From contig NZ_DAMACX010000008.1 of the NCBI RefSeq assembly GCF_031998825.1, forward strand, positions 62,001 to 126,000: a DNA stretch of 64,000 bases. Direction: 5' to 3'. Position 1 is the stretch's first letter. Each line of letters begins with the position of its first letter. The notes below the pieces were generated by a model, which saw nothing but the letters and a program-made list of their open reading frames with translations, was not told the origin of the DNA and made no database searches. Source of the DNA: Pseudescherichia sp031998825. GTDB lineage: Bacteria > Pseudomonadota > Gammaproteobacteria > Enterobacterales > Enterobacteriaceae. The translations under genes were made by a program, and so were the position numbers. Of this stretch, positions 1-8,105 are shown one piece after another.

Positions 1-271
1 CCGGGCGCTGATGATGGAGCCGCAGGTGCTGCTGTTTGATGAACCGACGGCCGCGCTGGATCCCGAGATCACCGCGCAGATCGTCAGCATCATCCGCGAG
101 CTGGCCCAGACCAAAATTACCCAGGTTATCGTGACTCACGAAGTGGAAGTGGCGCGTAAAACCGCCAGTCGTGTGGTCTATATGGAAAATGGCTATATCG
201 TCGAACAGGGCGATGCCAGCACCTTTACCGCACCGCAGACCGATGCGTTTAAAAACTACTTATCTCACTGA
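1..271 (+). CDS. artP: Arginine ABC transporter ATP-binding protein ArtP (C-terminal part)
   Basis: Only the last 89 or so codons are present; the gene begins before the window. ArtP is the cytoplasmic ATPase that powers L-arginine import through ArtQM. The visible part holds the Walker B segment (LLFDEPTAALDPE) followed by the H-loop histidine (VIVTHEVEVA), both typical of polar amino acid ABC ATPases, and ends in KNYLSH as in E. coli ArtP. The signature motif and Walker A lie outside the window. artI follows 20 bp downstream with no terminator, so artP, artI, artQ and artM are probably one transcript. Identification is firm from the high similarity to the E. coli protein as I remember it. 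Confidence 0.95.
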   Translation, partial: RALMMEPQVLLFDEPTAALDPEITAQIVSIIRELAQTKITQVIVTHEVEVARKTASRVVYMENGYIVEQGDASTFTAPQTDAFKNYLSH

Positions 272-291
272 TATTTTTTTGGGAAGTGACA

Positions 292-1023
292 ATGAAAAAA
301 GTATTGATTGCCGCGCTGCTGGCCAGCGTTAGCCTCTCTGCTACAGCAGCCCAAACCATTCGTTTCGCCACCGAAGCGAGCTACCCTCCGTTCGAATCCA
401 CCGATGCCAATAACAAAATTGTTGGCTTCGATGTCGATCTGGCGAACGCGCTGTGTAAAGAGATTGATGCGACCTGTACGTTCACTAACCAGGCGTTTGA
501 CAGCCTGATCCCAAGCCTCAAGTTCCGCCGCTTCGATGCGGTGATGGCAGGGATGGATATCACGCCGGAGCGTCAGAAGCAGGTTCTGTTCACTAACCCG
601 TACTACGACAACTCGGCGCTGTTTATCGGCCAGCAGGGTAAATTTACCGGCATCGATGCGCTGAAAGGCAAACGCGTCGGCGTGCAGAACGGCACCACGC
701 ACCAGAAATTCATTACCGACAAGCATCCGGAAATTACTACCGTACCGTACGACAGCTACCAGAACGCGCGTCTGGATCTGCAGAACGGCCGTATTGACGC
801 CGTGTTCGGCGACACCGCAGTTGTGACCGAGTGGCTGAAGGCCAACGACAAGCTGGCTGCGGTAGGTGATAAGGTGACGGATAAAGAGTATTTCGGCACG
901 GGTCTGGGCATTGCGGTACGTCAGGGCAATACCGACCTGCAGCAGAAATTTAATACCGCGCTGGAAAAAGTGAAGCAGGATGGGACTTACGAGACCATCT
1001 ACAAAAAATGGTTCCAGAAGTAA
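292..1023 (+). CDS. artI: Arginine ABC transporter periplasmic binding protein ArtI
   Basis: This is the periplasmic solute-binding protein that delivers arginine to ArtQMP. It has 243 residues with a clear Sec signal peptide (MKKVLIAALLASVSLSATAA, cleavage after about residue 19-20), then the family 3 solute-binding fold beginning with the FATEASYPPFE motif and the DVDLANALC segment. The ATG at 292 is chosen over an in-frame codon two residues upstream because it starts the signal peptide, and it follows GGGAAGTGACA. It is paralogous to artJ further downstream, with which it shares most of its motifs (for example SLIPSLKF and MDITPERQKQV). It lies in the artPIQM operon. Confidence 0.96.
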   Translation: MKKVLIAALLASVSLSATAAQTIRFATEASYPPFESTDANNKIVGFDVDLANALCKEIDATCTFTNQAFDSLIPSLKFRRFDAVMAGMDITPERQKQVLFTNPYYDNSALFIGQQGKFTGIDALKGKRVGVQNGTTHQKFITDKHPEITTVPYDSYQNARLDLQNGRIDAVFGDTAVVTEWLKANDKLAAVGDKVTDKEYFGTGLGIAVRQGNTDLQQKFNTALEKVKQDGTYETIYKKWFQK

Positions 1024-1029
1024 TCTTTG

Positions 1030-1746
1030 ATGAATGAACTTTTTCCTTTAGCAAGCGCCGCCGGGATGACCGTCGGCCTTGCCGTTTGCGCCCTGGCCAT
1101 TGGCCTGGTGCTCGCTATGCTCTTTGCCGTCTGGGAGTCCGCTAAGTGGCGTCCTATTGCATGGCTCGGCTCAGGGCTGGTGACCATCCTGCGTGGCCTG
1201 CCGGAAATTCTGGTGGTGCTCTTTATCTATTTTGGCTCGTCACAGCTGCTGCTGATGCTTTCGGATGGCTTTACCCTCAACCTCGGGTTTGCGCAGATCC
1301 CGGTGCAGATGCAGATTGAAAACTTCGACGTCAGCCCGTTCCTGTGCGGGGTGATTGCCCTCTCCCTGCTCTATGCAGCCTATGCTTCTCAGACCCTGCG
1401 TGGGGCGCTGAAGGCTGTGCCGCAGGGTCAGTGGGAGTCCGGCCAGGCGCTGGGGCTGTCTAAAAGCGCTATCTTTTTCCGCCTGGTGATGCCGCAGATG
1501 TGGCGTCACGCCCTGCCGGGGCTGGGCAACCAGTGGCTGGTGCTGCTGAAAGATACGGCGCTGGTGTCGCTGATCAGCGTTAACGATCTTATGCTGCAAA
1601 CCCGCAGCATCGCGACCCGTACCCAGGAGCCGTTTACCTGGTTTCTGGTGGCGGCGGCAATCTACCTGGTGATTACGCTTCTCAGTCAGTACATTCTCAA
1701 ACGCATTGACCAACGCGCGACACGTTTCGAACGGAGGCCAGGCTGA
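1030..1746 (+). CDS. artQ: Arginine ABC transporter permease ArtQ
   Basis: ArtQ is one of the two inner-membrane permeases of the arginine importer and pairs with ArtM. The 238-residue protein has about five hydrophobic segments and the permease EAA-type loop (residues about 125-150, SGQALGLSKSAIFFRLVMPQ), where the ATPase docks. The length equals the E. coli protein. The start is the ATG at 1030, six bases after the artI stop. The stop codon overlaps the artM start by one base, which points to translational coupling. Confidence 0.96.
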   Translation: MNELFPLASAAGMTVGLAVCALAIGLVLAMLFAVWESAKWRPIAWLGSGLVTILRGLPEILVVLFIYFGSSQLLLMLSDGFTLNLGFAQIPVQMQIENFDVSPFLCGVIALSLLYAAYASQTLRGALKAVPQGQWESGQALGLSKSAIFFRLVMPQMWRHALPGLGNQWLVLLKDTALVSLISVNDLMLQTRSIATRTQEPFTWFLVAAAIYLVITLLSQYILKRIDQRATRFERRPG

Positions 1747-2414
1747 TGCTTGAGTATTTACCGGAACTGATGAAGGGGCTGCACACCAGCCTGACGCTCA
1801 CCGTGGCGTCGATTGTGGTGGCGCTGATCCTCTCCCTGATTTTCACCATCGTTCTGACGCTGAAAACGCCGGGTCTGGTGTGGATCGTGCGGGGCTACAT
1901 CACGCTCTTTACCGGTACGCCGCTGCTGGTGCAGATCTTCTTGATCTACTACGGGCCGGGGCAGTTCCCGTCGATCCAGGCCTATCCGTGGCTGTGGCAT
2001 CTGCTCTCCGAGCCGTGGCTCTGCGCGCTGATCGCCCTGTCGCTGAACAGCGCGGCCTACACCACCCAGCTCTTCTACGGCGCTATTCGGGCGATCCCTG
2101 AGGGACAGTGGCAATCCTGCGGCGCGCTGGGGATGAGCAAGAAGGATACGCTGGCGATCCTGCTGCCGTACGCCTTTAAACGCGCCCTCTCCTCCTACTC
2201 CAACGAAGTGGTGCTGGTATTCAAAAGTACCTCACTGGCCTACACCATCACGCTGATGGAGGTGATGGGGCACGGACAGCTGCTGTACGGACGCACCTAT
2301 GACGTGATGGTATTCGGCGCGGCGGGGATTATCTATCTGATAGTCAACGGCTTGCTGACGCTGCTGATGCGGCTTATCGAGCGGCGGGCGCTGGCGTTTG
2401 AGCGACGCAACTAA
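1746..2414 (+). CDS. artM: Arginine ABC transporter permease ArtM
   Basis: ArtM is the second integral membrane subunit of the arginine importer. It is 222 residues long, as in E. coli, with an N-terminal periplasmic lead (MLEYLPELMKGLHTSLTLT), several membrane spans and the EAA loop (QSCGALGMSKKDTLAILLPY) around residues 120-140. The start overlaps the artQ stop (TGATG), so the two are translated together. A strong hairpin terminator follows, closing the artPIQM transcript before artJ. Confidence 0.96.
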   Translation: MLEYLPELMKGLHTSLTLTVASIVVALILSLIFTIVLTLKTPGLVWIVRGYITLFTGTPLLVQIFLIYYGPGQFPSIQAYPWLWHLLSEPWLCALIALSLNSAAYTTQLFYGAIRAIPEGQWQSCGALGMSKKDTLAILLPYAFKRALSSYSNEVVLVFKSTSLAYTITLMEVMGHGQLLYGRTYDVMVFGAAGIIYLIVNGLLTLLMRLIERRALAFERRN

Positions 2415-2424
2415 TACTTTTTGA

Positions 2425-2446
2425 GGCGGGGCAACCCGCCTTTTTT
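2425..2446 (+). terminator. Rho-independent terminator after artM
   Basis: A perfect six-base-pair stem GGCGGG / CCCGCC with a GCAA loop is followed by six T. It lies ten bases after the artM stop and separates artPIQM from the independently transcribed artJ. Confidence 0.9.
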
Positions 2447-2455
2447 ACGCCTGAG

Positions 2456-2494
2456 TAAATATAATTAATCAATAATATTGCATAGCCATTCATT
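2456..2494 (+). promoter_or_regulatory. Probable tandem ARG boxes (ArgR operator) before artJ
   Basis: The better box, at 2477-2494, reads AT-TGCAT-AGCC-ATTCA-TT and matches the ArgR consensus (TGAAT-four bases-ATTCA) at nine of ten half-site positions. A poorer A+T-rich box at 2456-2473 sits three bases upstream, the usual spacing for ArgR boxes. artJ is ArgR-repressed in E. coli, so the placement fits. The second box is weak and was judged by eye. Confidence 0.55.
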
Positions 2495-2562
2495 AGATGG
2501 CATTGTAACTCCATGCCGCAGACACGGTAAAAACTATAAGATTGACAGACAGGAGTTCCATA

Positions 2563-3294
2563 ATGAAAAAGTTAATTCTGGCCGCCATCCTCGCCACCTT
2601 CGCCGCCGGTGCCAGCGCAGCAGATAAGATCAGCTTCGGCTCCTCTGCCACCTATCCGCCGTTTGAGTCTCTGGATGCCAGCAACCAGATCGTTGGCTTT
2701 GATATCGACCTGGCAAAAGCCCTCTGCAAGCAGATGCAGGCCGACTGTACCTTCACCAACCACGCGTTTGACTCGCTGATCCCGGCGCTGAAGTTTAAGA
2801 AGTATGATGCAGTGATCTCCGGCATGGACATCACCCCGGAGCGTAGCAAGCAGGTCTCCTTCACCGACCCGTACTACGCCAACTCAGCGGTAGTGATCGC
2901 GAAGAAAGACGCCTTTAAATCGTTCGAGGATCTGAAAGGCAAGCGCATCGGCATGGAGAACGGGACGACCCACCAGAAGTTCCTCCAGGATAAGCATCCG
3001 GAAGTGAAGACCGTGGCCTATGACAGCTACCAGAACGCGATCCTCGACCTGAAAAATGGCCGTATCGACGGGGTATTTGGGGATACTGCGGTAGTGAACG
3101 AGTGGCTGAAGAACAACCCGCAGCTGGGTACCGCCACGCCGAAGGTGACCGACGCGCAGTATTTCGGTACCGGCCTTGGCATCGCGGTGCGTCCGGATAA
3201 CAAAGCCCTGCTGGAAAAACTGAACGCTGCCCTGAAAGCTATCAAAGCCGACGGCACCTATCAGAAAATCAGCGACCAGTGGTTCCCGCAGTAA
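2563..3294 (+). CDS. artJ: Arginine ABC transporter periplasmic binding protein ArtJ
   Basis: ArtJ is the high-affinity arginine-binding protein of the Art system. The 243-residue product has a signal peptide (MKKLILAAILATFAAGASAA) and the same binding fold as ArtI, with SATYPPFESLD and MDITPERSKQVSF motifs. The ATG at 2563 follows an AGGAGTT ribosome-binding site and starts the signal peptide; the upstream in-frame codons add nothing useful. It has its own promoter region with probable ArgR boxes and is separated from artM by a terminator. A REP palindrome follows and lies between artJ and the convergent rlmC. Confidence 0.96.
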   Translation: MKKLILAAILATFAAGASAADKISFGSSATYPPFESLDASNQIVGFDIDLAKALCKQMQADCTFTNHAFDSLIPALKFKKYDAVISGMDITPERSKQVSFTDPYYANSAVVIAKKDAFKSFEDLKGKRIGMENGTTHQKFLQDKHPEVKTVAYDSYQNAILDLKNGRIDGVFGDTAVVNEWLKNNPQLGTATPKVTDAQYFGTGLGIAVRPDNKALLEKLNAALKAIKADGTYQKISDQWFPQ

Positions 3295-3309
3295 TAAGTA
3301 TTTGATAAA

Positions 3310-3345
3310 CGCCCGGTGGCGCTCTCGCTTACCGGGCCTACAAAT
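3310..3345. repeat. REP palindromic unit between artJ and rlmC
   Basis: GCCCGGTGGCGCT...GCTTACCGGGCCTACAAA is a typical REP (palindromic unit) of Enterobacteriaceae. It sits between two convergent genes, where such elements can act as transcript ends. No other terminator is seen here. Confidence 0.85.
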
Positions 3346-3349
3346 TATT

Positions 3350-4483
3350 CTACTCTACTTCCCGCACCAACAACGTTAACACCTCATAATGCGCCGTGTG
3401 CGGGAACATATCGAACAGCTGCACGCGTTCGATGCGGTATCCTGGCAGCTCGCGAATATCTTTCGCCATCGTCTCGGCGTTACAGCTGGAGTAGATAATC
3501 CATTGCGGAGCCATGGCGCTCAGGTAGTCGCACAGCGGCTTGCCGATGCCACGCCGCGGCGGGTTAACCAGCACCAGATCCGGCACCGCCCCCTGTCCCG
3601 TGGCGAATGCGGTCGAGTCCAGCGCCTGGAAATGCACATTATGCAGGCCCAGCTCTTCAGCAGACTGCTTCGCGCAGGCGATGGCTTCCGGAGCGATCTC
3701 GATCCCGGTCAGCGTCATCTCCGGCGTCGCGCAGTGCAGGCCAAAACCGCCTACGCCGCAGAAGAGATCCCACATATGCTTCACCGGTAGCGCCCGCACC
3801 CTGTCGCGGGCGGTGGCATAAAGGCTTGCCGCCACGCTGGGGTTAGTCTGGAAGAAGCTCTGGGGGCGGATCCACAGCGGCACGCCGTTAAAGCGCTCCG
3901 CCAGCGCCCGCTGGTCGGTGAGCCAGATCTCCTGCTCCCCCTCCATAATCGCCATATGCACCGGCTGGATGTTTACCGAGATCACCTTCAGCTGCGGCAG
4001 CTCGGCCTGTAACGCAGGCAGCGCGGCGCGAAGCTGATCAAGCTTGGCCTCTGAACGCAGCACAAAGCGCAGCATCAGGCCGCCGTCGAGCTGGCTCTCG
4101 GTGAGCAGCAGGTACTTCAGCTCCCCGCGTTTGCGCGCCACGTTATAGGGCGTCAGGCCCGCCCGGGCAATAAAGGGCTTCAGGGCAGCAAACACCGGGT
4201 AGAACGACGCTGGATAGAGCGGACAATCGGTAAGATCCTCCGGCGAACCGTCCCTGTGCAGCATCCCCAGCAGCGGTTTCTCCACGCTGCCGCTCACCAC
4301 CATCTTGGCCTTGTTGCGGAACCCCTGCTCCGGGCCGCTCATCGGCGTGCACCACTCGGCTACCGGCAGACCGTCCAGCAGCGCATGCAGGCTCGCCGTC
4401 TTGGCGGCAAGCTGCTGTGGGACCGGCTGGTCGATCCATTGACAGGAGCGACAGCGTCCGGCGTCATAAAGGGCGCACTGCAT
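3350..4483 (-). CDS. rlmC: 23S rRNA m5U747 methyltransferase RlmC
   Basis: RlmC (RumB) methylates uridine 747 of 23S rRNA using S-adenosylmethionine. The 377-residue protein has the N-terminal iron-sulfur cluster cysteines (C3, C11, C14, C87), the SAM-binding segment DLFCGVGGFGL (about 239-249), the VNPPRRG motif (about 306-312) and the catalytic cysteine C334 in YSSCNAETMA. Length and motifs match the E. coli enzyme. It is transcribed towards artJ; the REP unit lies just past its stop. ybjO follows on the same strand upstream with a gap of 42 bases. Confidence 0.97.
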   Translation of the reverse strand: MQCALYDAGRCRSCQWIDQPVPQQLAAKTASLHALLDGLPVAEWCTPMSGPEQGFRNKAKMVVSGSVEKPLLGMLHRDGSPEDLTDCPLYPASFYPVFAALKPFIARAGLTPYNVARKRGELKYLLLTESQLDGGLMLRFVLRSEAKLDQLRAALPALQAELPQLKVISVNIQPVHMAIMEGEQEIWLTDQRALAERFNGVPLWIRPQSFFQTNPSVAASLYATARDRVRALPVKHMWDLFCGVGGFGLHCATPEMTLTGIEIAPEAIACAKQSAEELGLHNVHFQALDSTAFATGQGAVPDLVLVNPPRRGIGKPLCDYLSAMAPQWIIYSSCNAETMAKDIRELPGYRIERVQLFDMFPHTAHYEVLTLLVREVE

Positions 4484-4525
4484 GATAGAAACCTTCTTTT
4501 TTGCGGGGCGGGGATTGTACCACCG

Positions 4526-4999
4526 TTACTGGAAGCGGAAAAAGCGTCTGCTGGGGGATGGGATAAACAGCAGGCCAAGCACCAGCATATCCGGCAGCTT
4601 CTGCATCACCAGCGAGCGGAAAATCTCCTGCTTCGTCCCCCCGGCGATGCTGAAAAGCTCCGGGTAGCCGTAGCCCAGCGAGGCTGCCCACAGATAGCCT
4701 GCGGCCACCACCTGGGTCAGGAGATAGAGCCAGCGCGCCCAGTTGCGGCCTTTAACGACCGAGAAGGCGCAGAGAAACTCGAGGAACAGCAGCAGCAGGC
4801 TGCCGAGAAAGATCAGCGTCAGGTTCCAGGTCTGGGCGCTGCGGTGGATAAAGTCCAGGGTCCCGCGCAGCCCCAGCAAGTTAAACAGCAGCAGCAGGTC
4901 GAGGCAGCGGATCGCAATAATAGCGACTGCCGCGACCTGAACCAGCGTCGGCACGTTAAGCCGGGCATGACCCTGCTGCGTTGTTTTGAAAAATCCCAC
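4526..4999 (-). CDS. ybjO: Inner membrane protein YbjO (DUF2593)
   Basis: This small membrane protein has no known function. About four hydrophobic segments are visible (around LVQVAAVAIIAIRCLDLLLL, LTLIFLGSLLLLFLEFLCAF, WLYLLTQVVAAGYLW and DMLVLGLLFI). I chose the GTG at 4999 (157 residues): it is preceded by an AGGGAAGG ribosome-binding site seven bases away, and the product then starts at GFFKTT like the E. coli protein. A longer reading begins only at a TTG (5065) with no ribosome-binding site. It lies between potI and rlmC on the same strand. Confidence 0.85.
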   Translation of the reverse strand: MGFFKTTQQGHARLNVPTLVQVAAVAIIAIRCLDLLLLFNLLGLRGTLDFIHRSAQTWNLTLIFLGSLLLLFLEFLCAFSVVKGRNWARWLYLLTQVVAAGYLWAASLGYGYPELFSIAGGTKQEIFRSLVMQKLPDMLVLGLLFIPSPSRRFFRFQ

Positions 5000-5077
5000 T
5001 GCGTAGCCTTCCCTGCGAAACGATGCCGCGACCGGCGCGGCATCTGTGACCCATGACCTCAGCAAATTTTAGTGGGA

Positions 5078-5923
5078 TCACCCCTGTCTTGCACGCTGGA
5101 TATCGCGCGTTCGCTGCTTTTCTGCGCGGGCCATCAAAATCCAGGCGATAAAACCAACAATGCCCACCACGCCAAGGATAATCGACGCCAGGGCGTTGAT
5201 CTCCGGGTTCACCCCCATGCGTACGCTAGAGAAGACCAGCATCGGCAGCGTGGTGGCCCCCGGCCCGGAGACAAAGCTGGCGATCACCAGGTCATCCAGC
5301 GACAGGGTAAAGGCCAGCAGCCAGCCAGAGATCACCGCCGGCATGATCATCGGCAGGGTGATGATAAAGAAGACCTTCACCGGGGTGGCACCAAGATCCA
5401 TCGCCGCCTCCTCAATAGAGCGATCCAGCTCGCGCAGGCGAGAGGAGATCACCACCGCCACATAGGCGGTACAGAAGGTGACGTGGGCCAGCCAGATGGT
5501 GAGCATCCCGCGATCCGCCGGCCAGCCGATGGCATGAGCCAGGGCGACAAACAGCAGCAGCAGCGACAGGCCGGTGATCACGTCCGGCATCACCAGCGGG
5601 GCGGTGATCATAAAGGCAAAGCCGTTCGCGCCACGAAAGCGTCCGAAGCGCACCATTACTACGGCGGCGATGGTGCCGAGGATCACCGCCATCGTCGCCG
5701 CACAGGCGGCAATGGTCAGGCTCAGCCCTACCGCGCTCATCATCGCATCGTCGTGGAACAACGTGCTATACCAGCGCGTAGACCACCCGGCCCACACCGT
5801 CACCAGCTTAGAGCTGTTGAAGGAGTAGATCACCAGCATCAGCATCGGCGCATAGAGGAAGGTAAAGCCGAGGATCAGGATGAGGATCCGCCACGGCGAA
5901 CGCACTACCGGTAAGTTGTTCAT
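5078..5923 (-). CDS. potI: Putrescine ABC transporter permease PotI
   Basis: PotI is one of two inner-membrane permeases of the PotFGHI putrescine importer. The 281-residue protein has about six membrane spans, with the EAA loop at EEAAMDLGATPVKVFFIITL (about residues 171-190), where PotG docks. The start overlaps the potH stop by four bases (ATGA), which indicates translational coupling. It is the last gene of the operon. Confidence 0.96.
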   Translation of the reverse strand: MNNLPVVRSPWRILILILGFTFLYAPMLMLVIYSFNSSKLVTVWAGWSTRWYSTLFHDDAMMSAVGLSLTIAACAATMAVILGTIAAVVMVRFGRFRGANGFAFMITAPLVMPDVITGLSLLLLFVALAHAIGWPADRGMLTIWLAHVTFCTAYVAVVISSRLRELDRSIEEAAMDLGATPVKVFFIITLPMIMPAVISGWLLAFTLSLDDLVIASFVSGPGATTLPMLVFSSVRMGVNPEINALASIILGVVGIVGFIAWILMARAEKQRTRDIQRARQG

Positions 5924-6873
5924 GCGTGGTCTCCCGTGCCTTTGCTCTGATGTTTATGGAACCACATAATGGGTACGATGAGCAGCAGCAGCATAATAAT
6001 CGCTACCGCCGAGGCCACCGGCCAGTCGCGGTTGTTAAAGAACTCCTGCCACAGCACGCGGCCAATCATGATGCTGTCCGGGCCGCCGAGCAGCTCCGGG
6101 ATCACGAACTCACCCACCGCCGGGATAAACACCAGCATCGAGCCCGCGATAATCCCGCCTTTGGTCAGGGGCACGATCACGCTAAAGAAGGTCTTCAGCG
6201 GCCGGGCACCGAGATCCAGCGAAGCCTCAACCAGCGAGTAGTCAATGCGCGTCAGAGCGGTGTAGATCGGCAGCACCATAAACGGCAGATAGGCGTACAC
6301 AATGCCGATATAGACCGCGAGGTTGGTGTGCAAAATGGTCAGCGGCTGGTCAATCACCCCTAGCCAGAGCAGGAAGTTATTCAGCACGCCGTTATTTTTC
6401 AAAATCCCCATCCAGGCGTAGACGCGGATCAGGAACGAGGTCCACGACGGCAGGATCACCAGCAGCAGCAGGATGTTGCGCGTCGAGGGCTTGCTGTGCG
6501 CCACCGCCCAGGCCAGCGGATAGCCCAGCAGCAGACAGAACAGCGTTGAGATAGCCGCCACCTGCAGCGACTGAAGATAGGCCTCAAAATAGAGCGGATC
6601 GTCAGTAAGCTGGAGGAAGTTGCCCAGGTTAAGGGTGATCGAGAGCTGGCCGTCGGCCCACTCCATCAGATCGGTATAGGGCGGGATCGCTCGCGCCATC
6701 TCGGCCAGGCTGATTTTAAAGACGATCAGAAACGGCAGTAAAAACAGCAACGACAGCCAGATGTAGGGCAGCGCGATCACCAGCTTGCGCCCGTGCTTCA
6801 TCTGCATCCGCGCCAGCCAGAGGGTAAAGCGGGACGTTTTTTCCACGCGGGCCGGGGGTTCTAATGTACTCAT
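5920..6873 (-). CDS. potH: Putrescine ABC transporter permease PotH
   Basis: PotH pairs with PotI in the inner membrane to form the putrescine channel. The 317-residue product has an N-terminal cytoplasmic lead, about six membrane spans and an EAA-type loop near VEASLDLGARPLKTFFSVIV. The ATG at 6873 is preferred to the GTG one codon upstream because it matches the E. coli start (MSTLEP) and has AAGGAG five bases before it. It begins nine bases after the potG stop and overlaps potI. Confidence 0.96.
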   Translation of the reverse strand: MSTLEPPARVEKTSRFTLWLARMQMKHGRKLVIALPYIWLSLLFLLPFLIVFKISLAEMARAIPPYTDLMEWADGQLSITLNLGNFLQLTDDPLYFEAYLQSLQVAAISTLFCLLLGYPLAWAVAHSKPSTRNILLLLVILPSWTSFLIRVYAWMGILKNNGVLNNFLLWLGVIDQPLTILHTNLAVYIGIVYAYLPFMVLPIYTALTRIDYSLVEASLDLGARPLKTFFSVIVPLTKGGIIAGSMLVFIPAVGEFVIPELLGGPDSIMIGRVLWQEFFNNRDWPVASAVAIIMLLLLIVPIMWFHKHQSKGTGDHA

Positions 6874-6882
6874 CACCGCTCC

Positions 6883-8016
6883 TTAAACCGTTAGCACAAC
6901 GCAGCTGTCGGCGTCCCAGCAGAGGCGCACCTCATCGCCCCACGTTGGCAGGCCTTTGCGGTAGCGATGTTCATTCTGTAACTGGGCGCTGATCATCTGC
7001 CCGCTCTTCAGGCGGACGTGGTAGATAGAGAGATCGCCAAGGTAGGCAATGTGCACCACTTCACCTACGGCAAAGTTATAGCCGTCGGCCGGTGGCTCGT
7101 CGCAGAGCATGATCTTCTCCGGGCGCAGGGCCACGTAGACCGGCACGTTGTCGACGACCGACGCATCCGGATCGACCTTCAGCGGGTGCATCAGCCCCGG
7201 GGAGTCAATCACCAGCCCATCCTCCCGACGCTCCTTCAGCAGCCCTTCGAAGACGTTCACCGAGCCGATAAACTCTGCGCTGTAGCGGGTGGTCGGATGC
7301 TCGTAGATCTCCTCCGGCTCGCCGATCTGCACAAACTTACCGCGGTTCATGATCGCGATACGCCCGGCCATGGTCATCGCCTCTTCCTGATCGTGGGTCA
7401 CCATCACGCAGGTCACCCCTACCCGCTCAAGAATATCGACCACCTCCAGCTGCATCCGGTCACGCAGCTTCTTATCCAGCGCGCCCATCGGCTCATCGAG
7501 CAACAGCAGCTTCGGCCGTTTCGCCAGGCTGCGGGCCAGGGCCACGCGCTGACGCTGACCACCCGAGAGCTGGTGCGGCTTACGCTTGGCAAACTCGCTC
7601 ATATGCACGAGGCCCAGCATCTCCGCTACCCGGCTGGCAATCTCCGCCTTCGGCAGCTTGTCCTGCTTCAGGCCGAAGGCGATGTTCTGCTCTACGGTCA
7701 TGTGCGGAAAGAGCGCGTAGGACTGGAACATCATATTGATGGGGCGCAGGTAGGGCGGAACGTGGGCCAGATCGACGCCGTCCAGCATAATCTGCCCGGT
7801 GGTGGGCTGCTCGAAGCCCGCCAGCATACGCAGCAGGGTCGATTTCCCGCAGCCGGACGCGCCCAGCAGGGCAAAAATCTCACCCTTGTAGATGGTCAGG
7901 TTGACGTCATCCACGGCGTGTTGACCATCAAAGGATTTGGTCAGGTTACGAATTTCCAGCAGCGGCGTCAGCGCCTTACGAGGTTTCGCCTGTGGGCGGG
8001 GGGTTGCGTCATTCAC
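6883..8016 (-). CDS. potG: Putrescine ABC transporter ATP-binding protein PotG
   Basis: PotG hydrolyses ATP to drive putrescine import through PotHI. Visible motifs are Walker A (GASGCGKST), the Q-loop (MMFQSYALFPHMTV), the signature LSGGQRQRVALARSL, Walker B (LLLLDEPMGALD) and the H-loop (VMVTHDQEEAM), followed by a C-terminal TOBE-type regulatory region. The GTG at 8016 gives 377 residues, equal to E. coli PotG, beginning (M)NDATPRPQAK, and has GGAGAG upstream. The open frame continues further upstream only through the potF-potG spacer and the palindrome there. Confidence 0.95.
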   Translation of the reverse strand: MNDATPRPQAKPRKALTPLLEIRNLTKSFDGQHAVDDVNLTIYKGEIFALLGASGCGKSTLLRMLAGFEQPTTGQIMLDGVDLAHVPPYLRPINMMFQSYALFPHMTVEQNIAFGLKQDKLPKAEIASRVAEMLGLVHMSEFAKRKPHQLSGGQRQRVALARSLAKRPKLLLLDEPMGALDKKLRDRMQLEVVDILERVGVTCVMVTHDQEEAMTMAGRIAIMNRGKFVQIGEPEEIYEHPTTRYSAEFIGSVNVFEGLLKERREDGLVIDSPGLMHPLKVDPDASVVDNVPVYVALRPEKIMLCDEPPADGYNFAVGEVVHIAYLGDLSIYHVRLKSGQMISAQLQNEHRYRKGLPTWGDEVRLCWDADSCVVLTV

Positions 8017-8074
8017 GGGATGCTCTCCGGCATACAGATAAACAGGTGCATATGCACTAAAACGGTGCCTGATG

Positions 8075-8098
8075 TCCGGTGGCGCGAACGCCACCGGA
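8075..8098. repeat. Perfect 10-bp palindrome between potF and potG
   Basis: TCCGGTGGCG-CGAA-CGCCACCGGA is a perfect ten-base-pair stem with a four-base loop, in the 89-bp spacer between potF and potG. It resembles a REP unit. In the mRNA it would form a strong hairpin just after potF and could protect the potF 3' end, giving more binding protein than permease. Confidence 0.75.
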
Positions 8099-8105
8099 TA
8101 CGGTC

